Part shown: in pieces, positions 27,706 to 36,689 of the stretch | Layout: every line of letters begins with the position of its first letter | Position numbering within the stretch: position 1 is the stretch's first letter | DNA from: Janthinobacterium rivuli | Lineage (GTDB): Bacteria > Pseudomonadota > Gammaproteobacteria > Burkholderiales > Burkholderiaceae_D | Assembly (NCBI RefSeq): GCF_029690045.1 | Contig: NZ_CP121464.1 | Span: forward strand, 310,001 to 374,000 | Direction of reading: 5' to 3' | DNA length: 64,000 nt | Position numbers and translations under genes: made by a program | The notes under the pieces: generated by a model | Database searches by the model: none | What the model was told of the DNA's origin: nothing | The model's input: only the letters and a program-made list of their open reading frames with translations

Positions 27706-28936
27706 CCGTCCCCTGTTTGTCTATCTGCAGCGGCCCGACAACGGCGAATGGGTGGTGGCTGGTCGCTATGTGCTCGATGCGCGTACCGGCATCGGCAGCT
27801 TTCGGTACGCGCCCAGCTATGCCGATGCAGGCTTGTCCTGGGCCATCGATCCCGTCAATCTGCCTTTCATTCCCGGCATGGAACACCTGGCGCGCCGCTA
27901 TGGCGGCCTGCATGACGTGCTGCGCGACGCCAGTCCCGATTCCTGGGGGCAGATGCTGATACGCCGCGAACACCAGCTGGGCGAAAAAACCACGGCGATC
28001 CAGTTCTTGCGCCTGTCGGGAAACGGTGACCGCTGGGGTGCGCTGGCCGTGGGCGACACGCCCAAACCGAACATAGCGCAGCTGGCCAGTCCCAGGCTGC
28101 ATCGCCTGGACGCGCTGGTGCAAGAACTGTTGGCCATCGCGGAAAGCCGGCCAACACTCAATGCGCCCCTGCGCAAACGCCTGTTCGCCACCCCCAGCAT
28201 GGGCGGCGCACGTCCGAAAGCCACGGTGCAGGACGGTGAAGATTACTGGCTGGTGAAACCGGGCTTGATGACCGATACGGTCGACCTGGCACTGCTGGAA
28301 CACGCGACCATGCAATGGGGCAGGGCGGCTGGCCTGCGTTTCGCCGACACGCGCCACCATGCATTGACGGCCGAGCGCAGCGTGGTGCGCATCCTGCGCT
28401 ACGACCGGCGCGGCGCGCGGCGCATCATGACCGTCAGCGCCGCCTCGCTGCTGCAAGTGCAATATCCACCGGTGGAAGTGGCTGACAGCGATGGCGCCAG
28501 CTACCCCCGCCTGGCCGAAGAACTGCGGCGCATCGGCGCACCGGCAGAAGACGGCATCGAACTGTTTGGCCGCATGGTCTTCAACGGCGTCGTCGGCAAC
28601 AACGACGACCATCCGCGCAACCACGCCGTGCTGTTCCATCTGGACGAGCAACGCTGGCGCCTCTCGCCCGCCTTCGATGTCGTACCGGATACGCAAGACG
28701 ACCCGCAATCACTGGTCATGCAAGTGAGCGCCGGCCGCCGCGACATCACGCGCGACGCCATGCTGCGCGATGTGACCCGTTTCGGCTTCGCCACACGCCG
28801 GCAGGCGGAAGAGTATCTCGATGCCTTGATGGTGCGCATCGCGAACGCTTTTGCGCAGGTGGCGCCGCTGCTGAACGCGGCCTTGCGGGCACGGATGGCG
28901 GAGCGCTTGCGAATAATGCTGCTGCGCCTGGCTTAG
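27692..28936 (+). CDS. HipA-like serine/threonine kinase toxin
   Basis: 414 residues, close to the usual HipA length. The flexible Gly-rich ATP loop is in SMGGARPKATVQDGEDYWLV (residues about 168-187). The catalytic loop is GVVGNNDDHPRNHAVLFH, equivalent to NxDxHxxN of HipA kinases, and SPAFDVVPD supplies the metal-binding Asp. E. coli HipA phosphorylates glutamyl-tRNA synthetase; this target is unverified. All active-site positions I can place are intact, so the toxin is probably functional. It is cotranscribed with the HipB-like gene. Confidence 0.85.
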   Translation: MATSSRPLFVYLQRPDNGEWVVAGRYVLDARTGIGSFRYAPSYADAGLSWAIDPVNLPFIPGMEHLARRYGGLHDVLRDASPDSWGQMLIRREHQLGEKTTAIQFLRLSGNGDRWGALAVGDTPKPNIAQLASPRLHRLDALVQELLAIAESRPTLNAPLRKRLFATPSMGGARPKATVQDGEDYWLVKPGLMTDTVDLALLEHATMQWGRAAGLRFADTRHHALTAERSVVRILRYDRRGARRIMTVSAASLLQVQYPPVEVADSDGASYPRLAEELRRIGAPAEDGIELFGRMVFNGVVGNNDDHPRNHAVLFHLDEQRWRLSPAFDVVPDTQDDPQSLVMQVSAGRRDITRDAMLRDVTRFGFATRRQAEEYLDALMVRIANAFAQVAPLLNAALRARMAERLRIMLLRLA

Positions 28937-28961
28937 GCGCAGGCGTAACGTCACCAGCCGA

Positions 28962-29987
28962 TTAGGAAAGTTCTCTCCGGATGATTTGCGCGCCAGCGCT
29001 GAGCGCATTCAACTTGCCTCTTGCTACCTGACGCGACAAGGGCGCCATGCCGCAGTTGGTGCTCGGATAAAGTTTGTCGGCATCGACAAAGCGCAGCGCT
29101 TTGCGCAGGGTGTCGGCCACTTGCTCCGGGGTTTCAATGGTATTGCTGGCCACGTCGATGGCGCCTACCATCACTTTTTTGCCGCGAATGAGTTCAATCA
29201 GGTCGATGGGTACACGCGAGTTGTGGCATTCGAGCGAGATGATGTCGATATTCGATTTCTGCAGCTTCGGAAAAGACTCTTCATATTGGCGCCACTCGGA
29301 GCCCAGCGTATTTTTCCAGTCCGTATTGGCCTTGATGCCGTAGCCATAGCAAATATGCACGGCCGTTTCGCATTTGAGTCCTTCGATTGCCCGTTCCAGG
29401 GTGGCGATACCCCAGTCATTGACCTCATCAAAGAAGACATTGAATGCGGGTTCGTCAAACTGGATGATGTCGACGCCGGCCGCCTCCAATTCGCGGGCTT
29501 CCTGATTGAGGATCTTGGCAAATTCCCAGGCCAGTTTTTCGCGGCTCTTGTAGTGGCTGTCATACAGCGTATCGATCATCGTCATCGGGCCTGGCAGCGC
29601 CCATTTGATCGGCTGCGTGGTTTGCTGACGCAGGAATTTGGCGTCGTCCACAAACACCGGCTTGGTGCGGCTCACGGCGCCCACGACGGTCGGCACGCTC
29701 GCATCGTAGCGGTCACGAATCCTGACGGTCTCGCGTTTGTCAAAATCCACGCCGCTCAGATGCTCGATGAACGTGGTGACGAAATGCTGGCGGGTTTGCT
29801 CGCCGTCACTGACGATATCGATGCCTGCCAGCTGCTGTTCTTGCAGTGACAAAAGCAAGGCGTCCTGTTTGCCCTCGATTAATTCCTCGTCCTGTAATTT
29901 CCACGGCGACCACAGTTTTTCAGGCTGCGCCAGCCAGGAAGGTTTGGGCAAGCTGCCGGCGGTGGAAGTAGGCAATAAATTTTTCAT
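28962..29987 (-). CDS. mesD: Core methionine synthase, MesD type (MetE C-terminal domain only)
   Basis: 341 residues, equal to the catalytic C-terminal half of MetE; the N-terminal folate-binding half is absent. The zinc site is complete: AVHICYGYG (His, Cys), IDIISLECHNSR (Glu) and YPSTNCGMAPLSR (Cys). It methylates homocysteine to methionine. The next gene upstream is a DUF1852 protein, the partner that MesD needs in the system reported by Price and colleagues, together with oxygen and without cobalamin or 5-methyl-tetrahydrofolate. Spacing to that gene is 28 bp. A MetR gene is nearby. Confidence 0.88.
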   Translation of the reverse strand: MKNLLPTSTAGSLPKPSWLAQPEKLWSPWKLQDEELIEGKQDALLLSLQEQQLAGIDIVSDGEQTRQHFVTTFIEHLSGVDFDKRETVRIRDRYDASVPTVVGAVSRTKPVFVDDAKFLRQQTTQPIKWALPGPMTMIDTLYDSHYKSREKLAWEFAKILNQEARELEAAGVDIIQFDEPAFNVFFDEVNDWGIATLERAIEGLKCETAVHICYGYGIKANTDWKNTLGSEWRQYEESFPKLQKSNIDIISLECHNSRVPIDLIELIRGKKVMVGAIDVASNTIETPEQVADTLRKALRFVDADKLYPSTNCGMAPLSRQVARGKLNALSAGAQIIRRELS

Positions 29988-30015
29988 GATGATTGATGTC
30001 GTGTATTGTGATTAA

Positions 30016-30993
30016 TCAGAGAGCGTAGTTCGCAGACCATTGTTCAAGAACATGCTTGTATGGCTTGATGAAGTGCTCTTCCGTATATTTGCCCTGCTTG
30101 ACCGCCAGCTGGCTGCGCTCTTCCCGGTCATAGACAATCTGTGTCAATGAGTAATCCTGGTTCTTCAGGCTAGGCTGATACAACTTCCCTGCCGCGGAAT
30201 TGGCGTTGTAAATCTCGGGCCGGTAAATCTTTTGGAATGTTTCCATCGTGCTGATGGTGCCGATCAGCTCAAGATTGCTGTAATCACCCAGCAGGTCGCC
30301 GATAAAGTAGAAGGCCAGCGGCGCGGAACTGTTTGGCGGCATGAAATAGCGCACCTGCATCCCCATTTTCTCGAAATATGTATCCGTCGACGAGAACTCA
30401 TTTTGTTGATACTCGACGCCCAGGATGGGGTGCTGGTTTTCAGTGCGCTGATAGGTTTTGCTGCTCGAGGCGCTGATGCAGATCACGGGCGGCTTGCTGA
30501 AGCGCGCTTTGTAAGCAGTTGATTTGACAAAGTGCTTGAACAGCTTGCCATGGAAATCGCCGAAATTGTCCGGCGTGCCAAACGTGGATTGATTGTTGTT
30601 GTGCTCTGGCAGCAGCACGCTGAAGTCGTAATCGCGCACGTACGAGGAGAAGTTATTCCCGGCGATGCCATCGATGCGCTCATTGGTTTTTTTATCCAGG
30701 ATATTCGGCTTCAATATCTCGATCAATGGAATATTGTCGCCTTCGGCACCGATATTCAACGCGACGGAAATGATTTCAAGTTCCACCGAGTAGCGGTCTG
30801 CCTTCGGATTGTCCCAATGCGCCAGGCTGTTGAAGCGGCTGTCGATCATTTTCAGGGTGTTGCGCAAGTTCTCCTGGCGACGCTCTCCCCGGGCCAGATT
30901 GGCAAAGTTGGTCGTCAAGCGCGTGCTGTCCGATGGGTGATAGTTTTCATCGAAGATAATGCTCTTGATGCTGAATACAAAGTCTTTGCTCAT
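30016..30993 (-). CDS. mesX: DUF1852 protein, MesX partner of MesD
   Basis: 325 residues, soluble, no signal peptide. The opening MSKDFVFSIKSIIFDENYHP and the phrases NLARGERRQENLRNTLKMID and TFGTPDNFGDFHGKLFKHF mark the DUF1852 family, which has almost always been seen next to mesD. The protein is thought to support methyl transfer in an oxygen-requiring way; its chemistry is not known to me. I start it at the ATG at 30993, with AGGA ten bases upstream, not at a TTG further out. It lies between the FMN reductase and mesD in one operon. Confidence 0.88.
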   Translation of the reverse strand: MSKDFVFSIKSIIFDENYHPSDSTRLTTNFANLARGERRQENLRNTLKMIDSRFNSLAHWDNPKADRYSVELEIISVALNIGAEGDNIPLIEILKPNILDKKTNERIDGIAGNNFSSYVRDYDFSVLLPEHNNNQSTFGTPDNFGDFHGKLFKHFVKSTAYKARFSKPPVICISASSSKTYQRTENQHPILGVEYQQNEFSSTDTYFEKMGMQVRYFMPPNSSAPLAFYFIGDLLGDYSNLELIGTISTMETFQKIYRPEIYNANSAAGKLYQPSLKNQDYSLTQIVYDREERSQLAVKQGKYTEEHFIKPYKHVLEQWSANYAL

Positions 30994-31053
30994 GGTGATC
31001 TGTCCTGATGTCTGCAAAAAGATGAATGTGTTGATTGACCGTCGTGATGCGTA

Positions 31054-31647
31054 TCAGGCCGCGACCAGCGCTTCAGCGGTGGCATGTCTCGCATGGCGCG
31101 TCAAGCCGACCAAGGGCAAGGCCCGCTGGACGGCCAGCGCGGCCCGCTGGATCAGGGCCTCGTCCTGCAGACGGTAGTCGAGGAAATCCTTGTCGGTCGC
31201 GTAGACGCCCAGCGGCAATGTGCGTGCCTGGAAGAAGCTGAACAGCGGCCGCAACTGGTGGTCGATCATCAGGGCATGGCGCTCGCTGCCGCCGGTGGCC
31301 GCCAGCAAGATCGGCTTGTCGATCAAGGCGTCCTGGTCAATGAAGTCGAAGAAGTGCTTGAACAGCCCCGTGTAGGAACCACGGAAGACCGGCGTTGCCA
31401 CCACCAGGATGTCGGCTTGCTCGACCGCCGCAAGTTCCCGCTCCACCGTATCGGGCAAGTGGGAGCGCCAGGTCGCGCCGGCCAGCTGCGGTGCGAGCTG
31501 GCCCAGCTCGACCAGGCGCTGTTCGCACAGCACTTCCTCGGCGATCAGATCCATCAGGTGCTCGGCCAGGGCTGCCGCCTTGGAAGGGCGTTGCAGCCCG
31601 CCGGAAACCGCGACTAAGCGAAGTGGACGTGTCATGTTTGCTTTCAT
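31054..31647 (-). CDS. NAD(P)H-dependent FMN reductase (MsuE/SsuE-like)
   Basis: 197 residues of the flavodoxin-like NADPH-dependent FMN reductase family. The flavin phosphate loop is VAVSGGLQRPSKAAALAEHL (residues about 12-31), and TPVFRGSYTGLFKHFFDFID is the characteristic second motif. Such enzymes give reduced flavin to oxygen-using partners. It is the first gene of the mesX-mesD operon, 60 bp upstream of mesX. As MesD needs oxygen, this reductase may supply it or MesX with electrons; this is inference. Confidence 0.85.
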   Translation of the reverse strand: MKANMTRPLRLVAVSGGLQRPSKAAALAEHLMDLIAEEVLCEQRLVELGQLAPQLAGATWRSHLPDTVERELAAVEQADILVVATPVFRGSYTGLFKHFFDFIDQDALIDKPILLAATGGSERHALMIDHQLRPLFSFFQARTLPLGVYATDKDFLDYRLQDEALIQRAALAVQRALPLVGLTRHARHATAEALVAA

Positions 31648-31712
31648 AGGGAGTGATGCGCGAGGGCGAAGAATGCCAACGACAAGGAGATGGATGATAG
31701 CGGGGGGAATCG

Positions 31713-31762
31713 ATGAAGTATAATGGTCTTATTTCATACATCCATGAATATGGCTCATTTCA
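31713..31762. promoter_or_regulatory. metR promoter region with TGAA/TTCA symmetry
   Basis: A TATAAT box lies at 31719-31724. Two TGAA...TTCA pairs are present: ATGAA at 31713 with TTCAT at 31733, and TGAA at 31745 with TTCA at 31759. MetR of enteric bacteria binds TGAA-N5-TTCA; the spacings here are longer, so a true MetR site is only possible. Confidence 0.4.
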
Positions 31763-32662
31763 ATGCTTGAACGCATCCACCTCAGCATCGTCCAGCAGGT
31801 CGAAAAACAAGGCTCGCTGACGGCCGCAGCCAGCGTGCTGCACCTGACCCAGTCGGCCCTGAGTCACAGCATGAAGAAGCTGGAGCAGCAGCTGGGCACC
31901 GACGTCTGGCTGCGCGAAGGGCGCAACCTGCGCCTGACGCAGGCCGGCCAGTACCTGCTGGCGGTGGCGAACCGGGTGCTGCCGCAGCTGGACCTGGCCG
32001 AAGAGCGCCTGGGCCAGTTCGCGCAGGGCGAGCGCGGTGCGTTGCGCATCGGCATGGAATGCCACCCTTGCTACCAGTGGCTGCTCAAAGTGGTGTCTCC
32101 CTATCTGGCCGCCTGGCCCGACGTGGATGTGGACGTCAAGCAAAAGTTCCAGTTCGGCGGCATCGGCGCGCTGTTCGGCTATGAGATCGACCTGCTGGTC
32201 ACGCCCGACCCGCTGTACAAGCCGGGGCTGACATTCGAACCCGTGTTCGACTACGAGCAGGTGCTGGTCGTGGCCAAGGGCCATGCCCTGGCGTCGGCGG
32301 CCTATGTAAAACCGCAGCAACTGACCCAGGAAGTACTGATCAGCTACCCCGTCGACATCGAGCGCCTGGATATCTACAACCAGTTCCTCTTGCCGGCCGG
32401 TGTCACGCCCAAGCGCCACAAAGCCATCGAAACGACCGACATCATGCTGCAGATGGTGGCCAGCGGCCGCGGCGTGGCCGCCCTGCCGCGCTGGCTGGTC
32501 GAGGAATACGCGGCCAAGATGGATGTGGTGCCGGTACGGCTGGGCGCGCGCGGCATCGCCAAGCAGATTTTCCTGGGCGCACGCGAGACGGACACCGCCA
32601 CCGACTACGTGAAGGCCTTCATCGCGCTGGCGCGCCAGCCGGCCAGCGCTCATGCGCAGTGA
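31763..32662 (+). CDS. metR: MetR-type LysR regulator of methionine synthesis
   Basis: 299 residues. The helix-turn-helix (GSLTAAASVLHLTQSALSHS, then MKKLEQQLG) is followed by blocks shared with enteric MetR that I recall well: LRIGMECHPCYQWL, EIDLLVTPDPL, FDYEQVLVVA, ISYPVDIERLDIYNQFL and QMVASGRGVAALPRWLVE. MetR uses homocysteine as coactivator. It is divergent from the mesD operon and overlaps a MTHFR-like gene, so it probably activates both sides. Confidence 0.88.
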   Translation: MLERIHLSIVQQVEKQGSLTAAASVLHLTQSALSHSMKKLEQQLGTDVWLREGRNLRLTQAGQYLLAVANRVLPQLDLAEERLGQFAQGERGALRIGMECHPCYQWLLKVVSPYLAAWPDVDVDVKQKFQFGGIGALFGYEIDLLVTPDPLYKPGLTFEPVFDYEQVLVVAKGHALASAAYVKPQQLTQEVLISYPVDIERLDIYNQFLLPAGVTPKRHKAIETTDIMLQMVASGRGVAALPRWLVEEYAAKMDVVPVRLGARGIAKQIFLGARETDTATDYVKAFIALARQPASAHAQ

Positions 32663-33548
32663 AGCTATGGTCGGCCCCTTGATGCATCCCGCTCAGCCCC
32701 GGCCCGCTGGCAACATCACTGATGCCTATTCCCTGGAAGCCAGTACGAAGGACATTGCTGCTTTGAGCGCGGCGGCGCCCCGGATATTGCCTGGGTCCAC
32801 GATTGCCATTCCCTACCTGGCACGCGAGAACGACGACGTGCGGCTGGCCGCGGCGCACGCCGTGCGCAGGCTCGGCTTTGAGCCCATGCCGCACTTGTCT
32901 GCGCGCCGTATCGTCTCGCTCGCTGGCTTGGAGTCATTCATCCAGCGCGCGGTCGCTGAAGCCGGCGTCGAGCGCTGCTTCATCATCGCTGGCGATCCGT
33001 CCACCCCGATGGGGCCGTTTTCCGACAGTGCCTCGCTGATCGACACAGGCGTTTTCGAGCGCGCTGGCATGAAGGTGATCGGCGTGGGCGGTCACCCGGA
33101 AGGCCATCCAGTGATGAGCATGGCTGAACAGTGGGAGGTGCTTGAACGCAAGTGCCGCAGCATCAGCGAGCGCGGCATGGCGCCCTTGATCGTCACGCAA
33201 TTCGCGTTTGATGCCGACATCGTGTTGACGTGGTTAGAAGCGCTGCGCGCGCGTGGCATCAACCATCCCGTGCGCGTGGGCGTGCCGGGCCCCGCGAGCA
33301 TCGCGGTGCTGGCGCGCTATGCTGCAATGTGCGGCGTGGGCGCTTGCGCCTCGATGTTATCCAAGTACGGGGTTTCCATCGGCAAGCTGTTCGGCACGGC
33401 GGGGCCGGATGTGTTTGTTGATCGCCTGACCGCCGGGCTGACAGAAGCACATGGCAAGGTCAGCCTGCATTTCTTTCCGTTTGGCGGCATAGCGCAGTCG
33501 GTGAAGTGGGTGGAGCAGTACCGTTCTAGCACCGCCCCGCCCCCTTGA
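32652..33548 (+). CDS. Methylenetetrahydrofolate reductase-like protein (atypical)
   Basis: 298 residues that follow the MetF TIM-barrel pattern: GFEPMPHLSARRIVS, CFIIAGDPSTPMGP, VGGHPEGHPVMS, PLIVTQFAFDADIVL and VRVGVPGPASIAVL correspond in order to MetF blocks. The first strand, however, reads STIAIPYLARENDD and lacks the FEFFPP motif with the catalytic glutamate of MetF. It overlaps metR by 11 bp. It may be a flavin enzyme of folate metabolism or another methyl-transfer step; I would not call it MetF without test. Confidence 0.7.
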   Translation: MRSEAMVGPLMHPAQPRPAGNITDAYSLEASTKDIAALSAAAPRILPGSTIAIPYLARENDDVRLAAAHAVRRLGFEPMPHLSARRIVSLAGLESFIQRAVAEAGVERCFIIAGDPSTPMGPFSDSASLIDTGVFERAGMKVIGVGGHPEGHPVMSMAEQWEVLERKCRSISERGMAPLIVTQFAFDADIVLTWLEALRARGINHPVRVGVPGPASIAVLARYAAMCGVGACASMLSKYGVSIGKLFGTAGPDVFVDRLTAGLTEAHGKVSLHFFPFGGIAQSVKWVEQYRSSTAPPP

Positions 33549-33573
33549 AGAAGAAAGCCTGAATCCGGCCCCC

Positions 33574-35403
33574 TTACTCCACCGTCACCGACTTCGCCAG
33601 ATTGCGTGGCTTGTCCACATCCGTGCCGCGCGCCAGTGCCGTGTGGTAGGCCAGCAATTGCAGCGCGACCACGTGCAGGATCGGCGACAGGTCGCCGTAG
33701 TGCTCGGGCAGGCGGATGACGTGCAGGCCTTCGCCGGAGCTGATGCGGGAATCCACGTCGGCGAAGACGTACAGCTGGCCGCCGCGGGCGCGCACTTCCT
33801 GCATGTTCGATTTCAGCTTTTCGATCAGGGCGTCGTTTGGCGCGATGGTGACGACCGGCATTTCATTCGTCACCAGGGCCAGCGGGCCGTGCTTGAGTTC
33901 GCCGGCCGGATAGGCTTCGGCGTGGATGTACGAGATTTCCTTCAGCTTTAACGCGCCTTCCAGGGCGATCGGGTAGTGCATGCCGCGGCCCAGGAAGAGG
34001 GCGTTTTCCTTGCGGGCGAATTCTTCGGACCAGGCGATGATTTGCGGTTCCAGCGCCAGCACGGAGGCGATGGCGACGGGCAAGTGGCGCATGGCTTTCA
34101 GGTGCGCCACTTCCTGTTCTTCGGAGAGGCGGCCATTGACTTGCGCCAGGCACAGGGTCAGCAGGAACAGGCCGGCCAGCTGCGTCGTGAACGCCTTGGT
34201 GGACGCCACGCCCACTTCCACGCCGGCGCGCGTGATGTAGGCCAGCGCGCATTCGCGCACCATGGCGCTGGTGGCCACGTTGCAGATGGTCAAGGTGTGC
34301 TGCATGCCCAGGCTGCGCGCATGTTTCAGGGCTGCCAGGGTGTCGGCCGTTTCGCCGCTTTGCGAAATGGTCACGACCAAGGTGTTCGGGTGCGGCACGC
34401 TGTCGCGGTAGCGGTATTCGCTGGCCACTTCCACGCTGACGGGCACCTTGGCGATCGACTCGATCCAGTACTTGGCCGTCATGCCCGCATACGAGCTGGT
34501 GCCGCAGGCGAGGATCAGCACGCGGTCGATCTGCTTGAAGATGGCATAGGCGTTGTCGCCGAACAGTTCCGGCATGATGCCCGTCACGCCTTCGAGCGTG
34601 TCGCCGATGGCGCGCGGCTGCTCAAAAATTTCCTTCTGCATGTAGTGGCGGTACGGGCCCAGCTCGGCCGCGCCCGTGTGCGCGTGCACGGTCTTCACTT
34701 CGCGCTCGACGGGCTTGCCGTCGACGTCGACGATCCAGCAGCGCGACAATTGCAGGTCGACCACGTCGCCTTCTTCCAGGTAGATGATCTGGTCGGTCGT
34801 GCCGGCCAGGGCCATGGCGTCGGACGCGACAAAGTTTTCACCGTTGCCCAGGCCGACGATCAGGGGCGAGCCCTGGCGCGCGGCGACCACGCGGTGCGGC
34901 TCGTCGCGGCAGAAGACGGCAATCGCATACGCGCCGTCGAGGCGTTTGACAGCTTGCTGCACGGTCTCGAACAGGTCGCCGTTATACATGTGCTCGACCA
35001 GGTGGGCGATCACTTCCGTGTCCGTCTGGCTCTGGAAGACGTAACCGAGCGCAGTCAGTTCGGCGCGCAGTTCGTCGTGGTTTTCGATGATGCCGTTATG
35101 CACCAGCGCCACGCGGGCGTTCTCTTCCGTGGGGGAAAAGTGCGGGTGGGCATTGAAGGAGACAGGGGCGCCATGCGTGGCCCAGCGCGTATGGGCGATG
35201 CCCGTAAAACCGCTCAAGCCTTCTTCCGCGATCTGCTTTTCCAGCTCGGCCACGCGCGAGGTGGAGCGCGAACGCTGCAAACGGCCATCCGCATGCAGAG
35301 CGATGCCGCAGGAATCGTAGCCGCGGTATTCCAGGCGCTTCAAGCCTTCGACCAGGATGGGAGTGATATTACGTTGCGCTACTGCGCCGACGATGCCGCA
35401 CAT
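33574..35403 (-). CDS. glmS: Glutamine-fructose-6-phosphate aminotransferase
   Basis: 609 residues, the usual length. The mature N-terminus [10 protein letters not shown] supplies the nucleophilic Cys of the glutaminase domain, with the [14 protein letters not shown] segment behind it. Two sugar-isomerase domains follow ([32 protein letters not shown]), and the C-terminus ends [11 protein letters not shown] as in all GlmS. It makes glucosamine-6-phosphate for peptidoglycan and LPS. The gene is divergent from an Lrp-type regulator; glmU lies about 1.3 kb away on the same strand. No glmS ribozyme-like leader was noticed. Confidence 0.96.
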   Translation of the reverse strand: MCGIVGAVAQRNITPILVEGLKRLEYRGYDSCGIALHADGRLQRSRSTSRVAELEKQIAEEGLSGFTGIAHTRWATHGAPVSFNAHPHFSPTEENARVALVHNGIIENHDELRAELTALGYVFQSQTDTEVIAHLVEHMYNGDLFETVQQAVKRLDGAYAIAVFCRDEPHRVVAARQGSPLIVGLGNGENFVASDAMALAGTTDQIIYLEEGDVVDLQLSRCWIVDVDGKPVEREVKTVHAHTGAAELGPYRHYMQKEIFEQPRAIGDTLEGVTGIMPELFGDNAYAIFKQIDRVLILACGTSSYAGMTAKYWIESIAKVPVSVEVASEYRYRDSVPHPNTLVVTISQSGETADTLAALKHARSLGMQHTLTICNVATSAMVRECALAYITRAGVEVGVASTKAFTTQLAGLFLLTLCLAQVNGRLSEEQEVAHLKAMRHLPVAIASVLALEPQIIAWSEEFARKENALFLGRGMHYPIALEGALKLKEISYIHAEAYPAGELKHGPLALVTNEMPVVTIAPNDALIEKLKSNMQEVRARGGQLYVFADVDSRISSGEGLHVIRLPEHYGDLSPILHVVALQLLAYHTALARGTDVDKPRNLAKSVTVE

Positions 35404-35491
35404 GGAAACCTCTGTCTAAAATTTAATCAATGCAAGCATGCTAATGCAGAGCGCATGAAATATGCTTTCTAAATCTATGTATTTTTGATTG

Positions 35492-35529
35492 AATATTTCA
35501 CGACCATTTTGCGATGAAATATTATTTCA
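35492..35529. promoter_or_regulatory. AT-rich operator of the Lrp/AsnC gene
   Basis: Two overlapping palindromes: AATATTTCA (35492) with TGAAATATT (35515), 14 bp apart; and TGAAATATTATTTCA (35515-35529), a perfect inverted repeat with 3-bp centre. They lie between glmS and the divergent Lrp-type gene, in an AT-rich region typical of Lrp binding. Confidence 0.5.
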
Positions 35530-35564
35530 TTTAAACTCGATATATTTCCCAATTCATTAAAATC

Positions 35565-36038
35565 ATGAACAATAGCAACATTACCCTCGACGAGATCGAT
35601 CGTCGCATTCTGAACGCCCTGCAAATTGATGCATCGCAAACCAACAGCGAGCTGGCGCAAGCAGTCCACGTCTCGGCGCCCACCTGTTTGCGCAGAGTCA
35701 AGCATTTACGCGAAAGCGGCGTCATCGAGCGGCAGGTGGCCATCGTCGCGCCGCAGCTGGTGGGCGCGCGCCTGACGGCCATCGTGGAAATCACGCTCGA
35801 TGTGCAGGCGGCGGAACGCATGGCGGAATTCGAAGAGTTGGTGGCGCAAGAAGCGGCGGTGCTGCAATGCTACCGCGTCTCGCCCGGGCCCGACTTCGTG
35901 CTGATGGTGCAGGTGGCCGACATGCCCGCGTATCACGCGCTGGCGCACCGGCTGTTCGCCGCGCACGCGAATGTGCGCAACGTGAAAAGCTATTTTTCCA
36001 CGTTCCGCAGCAAATTCGAGACGCGCATCGCCGTGTGA
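35565..36038 (+). CDS. Lrp/AsnC-family transcriptional regulator
   Basis: 157 residues: N-terminal helix-turn-helix (DRRILNALQIDASQTNSELA and HVSAPTCLRRVKHLRESGVI), then an RAM-type ligand domain (GARLTAIVEITLDVQAAERM; YRVSPGPDFVLMVQVADMPA). Such regulators sense amino acids and form octamers. The target is unknown. It is divergent from glmS and lies directly before the DnaA-box cluster; neither relation proves function. Palindromes upstream suggest self-control. Confidence 0.9.
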   Translation: MNNSNITLDEIDRRILNALQIDASQTNSELAQAVHVSAPTCLRRVKHLRESGVIERQVAIVAPQLVGARLTAIVEITLDVQAAERMAEFEELVAQEAAVLQCYRVSPGPDFVLMVQVADMPAYHALAHRLFAAHANVRNVKSYFSTFRSKFETRIAV

Positions 36039-36630
36039 AGCAGGCTGCAGACAAGTTATCCCGGCTTATCCCTGGTTTTTCGCCGGCTTATGCACAAGTT
36101 TATCCACAACACAAAAAATTCCAGATTTCCACAGCCGCAACATCTGGCCTCGCGTGAGACCTCTGAATAAATATACATAGTCTCCAGGATCAAACTTATC
36201 CCGGCTTATCCATCGCTTGCCCACGCCTTAATCACAGGCTTTTGCACAGCCTTACCCACAGGCAGCCTGTATGAATAGGCCACAAATATACTTACAATAC
36301 AATGACTTATAAGTTATTCATGGCTTGCCAGCAGATTATGCACAAGTTTATCCACAATCCAGGCAAGCAAAAATAGGGGAATGTTTTTGCACTCTGCGCA
36401 GACTGGCTTGCACGCTGGAGCGGTAAGCTGGGTCAGATAACTTATCCCGTCTTTTCCACAGGTTTTTTGCCGTTTATACGCAGCTTATACCGGGCTTATC
36501 CATCACTTGTAAGCATGCTTGTTCACATGTTTATCCACACACGATACTGTCGAGGAAATAGAGGATGAGAAAAATGGCGCGACTTATCCCGGGTTGCCAG
36601 CCAACTCTCCACAGGATTATCCACAGGCGT
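36039..36630. other. Non-coding DnaA-box cluster upstream of glmU terminator
   Basis: A gene-free stretch with four perfect DnaA boxes TTATCCACA, all in one orientation (36100, 36348, 36531, 36617). There are two TTATGCACA variants (36088, 36336), one TTACCCACA (36251) and several TTATCCC half-matches. The variant and the perfect box are joined in an identical 22-bp direct repeat (36088-36109 and 36336-36357). A 16-bp element TTATCCCGGCTTATCC is repeated at 36056 and 36196. There is no TAG-triplet run here. It may bind DnaA as part of the origin, as a titration site, or for gene control. Confidence 0.6.
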
Positions 36631-36666
36631 AAAAAAACGCCGCCAGCCCGGACAGGCTGACGGCGT
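36631..36666 (-). terminator. Intrinsic terminator of glmU
   Basis: 12-bp stem (36637-36648 with 36655-36666, one G-T pair) with a 6-nt loop and a run of seven T on the minus strand. It lies 24 bp after the glmU stop. Confidence 0.85.
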
Positions 36667-36689
36667 CATGCGAACCGAGGGCGGTGCGC

